11,064 nucleotides of DNA, from NCBI GenBank assembly GCA_017621015.1, contig JAGAUC010000026.1:1-11064 (forward strand), given 5' to 3'. The notes under the pieces were generated by a model. That model had not been told where the DNA came from. It was given only the letters and a program-made list of their open reading frames with translations, and did no database searches. Shown here piece by piece: positions 8,332 to 11,064 of the stretch. The position numbers and the translations under genes were made by a program. The stretch comes from Clostridia bacterium (GTDB taxonomy: Bacteria > Bacillota > Clostridia > Oscillospirales > CAG-272). How positions within the stretch are numbered: the stretch's first letter is position 1; each line of letters begins with the position of its first letter.

Positions 8332-8348
8332 GGGTTAAAATCCTTTCT

Positions 8349-9962
8349 TTATTGGCAGGCAAAGCGTCGCATAATGGCAAGTGCCACGCGGACGCCGTCC
8401 ACGGCGGCACTGGTAATGCCACCGGCATAACCCGCACCCTCACCGCACGGATAGATAAGGTCTTGCCCTACCGCGCAAAAAGTATCTTCTCTCTGAATAC
8501 GCAAAGGCGCTGAGGTACGAGTCTCCACACCGCTCAGTACCGCATCATCTGCGCCAAAGCACGCCATACGTTTTTCAAATACCGAAAATCCGCGCTTAAG
8601 GTTCTCCGTCACAAAGGACGGGAGCACATCACCAAGCGCCGTCAAACGGCAATGGCCATCCATATAACTCGGCAGAATGCGTTTTGGCTCAGTACACACA
8701 CGGTCGTTCAAAAAATCTCCCATTGTCTGGATCGGAGCCGCGTAGCTCTGACCGCCCGCGAAAAAGGCGCGTCACTCCAGTTCTCTTTGAAAAGCGATGG
8801 CCGAAAATACGTTGTTACCGCAATCACTTGGCAAAACCGAGACCGCCACGGCAGCATTGGCATTTTTTCCGTCTCGCGCATAGCGGCTCATACCGTTGAC
8901 AACAACGCCACCCTCCTCGGATGCCGCCGCCACGACCTCGCCGCCGGGGCACATACAGAAGGTGTAAACACCTCTCTCTCCGCCCGTATACGACAAATTG
9001 TATTCTCCTTTTCCAAGCTTCGGATGCCCCGCCAGTCTTCCGAAAAGCGAGCGATCCACATCCTCTTGCAGATGCTCCACGCGTACGCCCACGGAAAACG
9101 CCTTGGGCACAAGAGCAAAATTCTTTTCTCCCAGCATCGCGTAAGTGTCTCTGGCGCTGTGTCCCACAGCTAAAATCACACAACCGCAAGCAATGTCACC
9201 GCAGGAGGTCTTGACGGTAATCTCCCGATTCGCCCCCACCGAAAAGCCCTCAAGGCAACAGCGGTATATAAGCGTACCGCCAAGCTCCTTAATACGAGAC
9301 AAAATGCGTGAAACCACGCCTCTTAAAACATCGGTTCCAATATGCGGCTTGGCCCTGGTGAGAATATCGTCCGGCGCACCAAAGCGATAAAGCGTGTGCA
9401 AAACGTAGCCGCAAAGCTCGTCGCCAATGCGCGTGACCAGCTTACCGTCCGAAAAGGTACCGGCACCGCCCGCACCAAACTGAATGTTGGTGGAGGTGTC
9501 CAGTATTTTCTCGCGGTAAAATCGATCGACCTGCATCACACGATCCTCAACGTCTCCACCTCGATCAATCAAAATCGGTCGATAGCCCTGCTCTGCCAGC
9601 ATAAGCGCCGCGAACATACCGCAAGGGCCCATACCGACGACCAACGGACGCCCCATCATTTTTTCGTTACCGAAAACGATCTCCGGCTCTTTTTCTTCAA
9701 ACGGCTTTATCGACGCCCTCGCCAAACGATCGGTATCTACTGACACCGCTTCGCTCACACGGATAAGAACCGAGCAAACCGCCTTGATATCTTCCTTATT
9801 TCTTGCATCGATCGATTTCTTGTAAATTTGAAAATGAAGCATATCAGGGGAGATCCCCATACGCTTCATTTTCTGACCTGCAATATGAAGAAATGCGCTG
9901 TCCTCAGCATCAAAAGGCAAGGACAGATTGGAAACAAGAAATGTATTTACCTTCTTCCTCAT
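8349..9962 (-). pseudogene. FAD-dependent dehydrogenase (COG2509 type) interrupted by an in-frame TGA
   Basis: Read through one TGA, this is a 537-codon gene of normal length for the uncharacterised FAD/NAD(P)-dependent dehydrogenase family. The N-terminal part (about 1-95) is the family's small domain. The Rossmann FAD motif is VVGMGPCGMFAAL (108-120), ending at LIDRG (131-135). GAGGAGTFSDGKLVTR (163-178), ILAVGHSARDTY, CPGGEVVAAASEEGGVVVNG and the C-terminal GVETRTSAPLRI and YPCGEGAGYAGGI blocks follow. TGA at 8772-8774 (codon 397) falls in FQRELE-stop-RAFFAGGQSYAAP, and both sides match the family in the same frame. CGA (Arg) would restore it by one C-to-T change. No Shine-Dalgarno precedes the next ATG (8721-8723), so the 124-residue tail is unlikely to be made independently. 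TGA ends several neighbouring genes, so recoding is unlikely. The start ATG overlaps the previous stop (ATGA). Either a true nonsense mutation or a sequence error is possible. Confidence 0.85.
9959..9962 (-). promoter_or_regulatory. ATGA stop/start overlap (translational coupling)
   Basis: The TGA of the 68-residue membrane protein (9959-9961) shares bases with the ATG of the FAD dehydrogenase (9960-9962). The dehydrogenase start has no strong ribosome binding site of its own (minus-strand sequence before it is GAGCAGAGCAC), so its translation probably depends on reading of the small gene. This also supports the small ORF being genuinely translated. Confidence 0.75.
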
Positions 9963-10165
9963 GTGCTCTGCTCAACGGGCGGATCCTGATAGGGCGGGAG
10001 TGTCGGAGCTTCGGAAATATCCGTGGCATTGCGAATGGCAAGCCAAAGAACAAAGGCAAGCAAAGTACAAACAATGAAAGCAATGATGTTACCTTTTCTT
10101 CTTTTTTTGATAAGATCCGCGTCGGAAATGGTTTCATTTATATCCGTTGAAATGTTTGGATTCAT
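9959..10165 (-). CDS. Small single-pass membrane protein next to cdaA (YbbR/CdaR-anchor-like)
   Basis: This 68-residue protein is not assigned to a named family. Residues 1-19 are polar and acidic, KKRRK (20-24) is a basic cluster, NIIAFIVCTLLAFVLWLAIR (26-45) is a clear transmembrane helix, and the remaining 23 residues are proline-rich and acidic. The basic cluster predicts the N-terminus inside and the C-terminus outside. The helix and topology resemble the N-terminal anchor of YbbR/CdaR, the regulator normally encoded directly after cdaA, but no YbbR repeats follow. Reality of the gene is supported by a strong GGGAAGGGG ribosome binding site 7 nt before the ATG, by its 20-nt gap to the cdaA stop, and by its ATGA overlap with the next gene. 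A partner or regulator of CdaA is an inference from position and topology; a truncated relic of cdaR is the main alternative. Confidence 0.75.
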   Translation of the reverse strand: MNPNISTDINETISDADLIKKRRKGNIIAFIVCTLLAFVLWLAIRNATDISEAPTLPPYQDPPVEQST

Positions 10166-10172
10166 TGTGTTT

Positions 10173-10181
10173 CCCCTTCCC
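10173..10181 (-). promoter_or_regulatory. Strong ribosome binding site of the 68-residue membrane protein
   Basis: The minus strand reads GGGAAGGGG in the 20-nt gap after cdaA, 7 nt before the ATG at 10165. A well-placed Shine-Dalgarno sequence like this argues that the small ORF is translated and not spacer. Confidence 0.75.
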
Positions 10182-10185
10182 TTGA

Positions 10186-11032
10186 TTACTTTTCCGCATC
10201 CGCGTTCTTTGCGCGCGGCAGATGGTGTGGGTTATGTACCAAAAGCTGAAGCAACTCCTGTCTGAGCAGGTTGTAGTTATAGTTTCGCTTGAGCGTACCG
10301 TTAATGGCCGTCGAAATGGTTCCGGTCTCCTCAGAAACCACGATCACGATGGCGTCGCTCGCCTCACTCATACCGATAGCCGCACGGTGTCTTGTTCCGA
10401 GATCTCTTACAATATCGTCAGTCGTGGAGAGCGGCAAAAAGCATCCCGCCGCACAAATGTGATGATTGCGGATGATGACCGCGCCGTCGTGCAGGGGCGC
10501 ATTGTTAAAGAAGATATTGCGAAGCAAGAAGGACGAGATCTGCGCGTTGATCATAACGCCCGTCTTCATAACGTCGCCCAGCTTGGTCTGACGCTCAATG
10601 ACGATCAGTGCACCCGTTTTGCTTCGCGCCATGTCACAAACCGCCTCACAAATAGCCTCAACGTCGGCTGAAACTGCCTCGGCTTCGCCGGTATCCGAAA
10701 CAAGGCCGCGGAATCCGCGAATGGGTGAATTTCCGACCTTTTCGAGTGCCGCACGAAGCTCCGGCTGGAACACGATGACCACCGCGATAAGTCCGATTTG
10801 ATAGAAGTTCTGCAAAATATATTTCACCGCGTGCATATTCAAAATCGTACTCAAAACCAAAAGCGCGGAAAAAATACCGAGGCCCATCATAAGCTTGCCC
10901 GCACGTCGGTCCTTCAAAAACTGAAAAACCAAATACAAAAGAAGCGAAAGGACGGCAATATCGATAATATCTACAAACGAAATATCCTTGAGATATTTCC
11001 AAATGTTATTTTGAAAAAAAGAAACCAAGGCG
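10186..11032 (-). CDS. cdaA: Diadenylate cyclase CdaA (DacA), N-terminus missing
   Basis: This membrane-bound enzyme condenses two ATP to cyclic di-AMP, the essential messenger controlling potassium, osmolyte and cell-wall homeostasis. From the first genome-derived codon (11029-11031) 281 residues are visible. An N-terminal membrane domain has helices around 20-38, 50-66 and 76-90, and IVFQPELRAALEKVG (86-100) follows. The DAC catalytic domain comes next, with GALIVIER (140-147), the active-site DGA (182-184, in PLHDGAVII), RHR (214-216, in GTRHRAAIG) and SEETG (233-237). Typical CdaA is about 270-280 residues, so only a few N-terminal residues, if any, are lost. The open frame continues to a GTG at 11047-11049, but that part is sequencing adapter and encodes the artefact peptide CSSDL. 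The true start may be the TTG at 11026-11028 or lie beyond the window. It would be the most upstream gene seen in the operon, ahead of the YbbR-like anchor gene. Confidence 0.95.
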
Positions 11033-11064
11033 AGATCGGAAGAGCACACGAACTCCAGTCACAG
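11033..11064 (+). other. Illumina TruSeq adapter sequence (contamination) at contig end
   Basis: The last 32 bases begin AGATCGGAAGAGCACACG, identical to the start of the TruSeq index adapter, and continue with AACTCCAGTCAC, the adapter's later part, then AG. Compared with the standard adapter, the four bases TCTG between the two blocks are missing. This is not genomic DNA. Anything annotated in it, including a GTG start for cdaA, is spurious. Confidence 0.96.

Noticed and set aside
8349..8723. Separate 124-residue gene downstream of the TGA
   Set aside because: It is the in-frame C-terminal part of the FAD dehydrogenase family. Its ATG has no ribosome binding site, and conserved sequence continues upstream of it to the TGA.
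8772..8774. Selenocysteine or reassigned TGA codon in the FAD dehydrogenase
   Set aside because: I see no convincing SECIS-like hairpin just after the TGA, the position fits Arg and not a redox Cys, and TGA is the normal stop of the mtaD-like, rel, recJ and 68-residue genes.
11033..11049. GTG start and N-terminal peptide M-C-S-S-D-L for CdaA
   Set aside because: The bases are sequencing adapter, so neither the start codon nor the peptide is genomic.

Overview
The window looks like one end of a contig from an anaerobic Firmicute of the class Clostridia, probably an uncultivated, mid-GC gut-type lineage. The main reasons are the radical-SAM HemZ of the Bacillus/Clostridium type, a bifunctional Rel, a CdaA-type diadenylate cyclase, an RseC-like membrane protein and a SpoVB/MurJ-like flippase. 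All of the genes lie on the minus strand, so transcription runs from the high-coordinate end towards position 1.

Layout in transcription order: (1) cdaA/dacA, c-di-AMP synthase, missing its extreme N-terminus; (2) a 68-residue single-pass membrane protein; (3) a COG2509-type FAD-dependent dehydrogenase interrupted by one in-frame TGA; (4) an RseC-like Cys-rich two-TM protein; (5) recJ; (6) rel (RelA/SpoT homologue); (7) dtd; (8) hemZ; (9) an MtaD-like amidohydrolase; (10) the first 46 codons of an oligosaccharide/lipid flippase. The gaps between genes are +20, -4, +17, +9, +31, +17, +12, +4 and +15 nt. Most starts have a clear Shine-Dalgarno sequence, sometimes overlapping the previous stop codon. 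I see no terminator or promoter in the gaps, so this is most simply a single operon of at least ten genes. There is no stretch above 300 nt without a gene, and I see no tRNA, rRNA, CRISPR array, IS element or phage gene.

Taken together, the genes cover second-messenger metabolism (c-di-AMP by CdaA, (p)ppGpp by Rel), DNA repair (RecJ), D-aminoacyl-tRNA proofreading (Dtd), radical-SAM and adenosine by-product metabolism (HemZ, MtaD-like), redox proteins (FAD dehydrogenase, RseC-like) and envelope lipid flipping. This is mostly conserved housekeeping content.

Two points bear on data quality. The last 32 bases (11033-11064) match an Illumina TruSeq adapter lacking an internal TCTG, so the apparent start of cdaA is artificial. 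The FAD dehydrogenase has a TGA at codon 397 where Arg (CGA) would fit; it may be a real nonsense mutation or an assembly error. The most interesting biological point is the small membrane protein directly after cdaA, where cdaR (YbbR) normally sits. It resembles only the N-terminal membrane anchor of that regulator. I found no convincing wholly new system.
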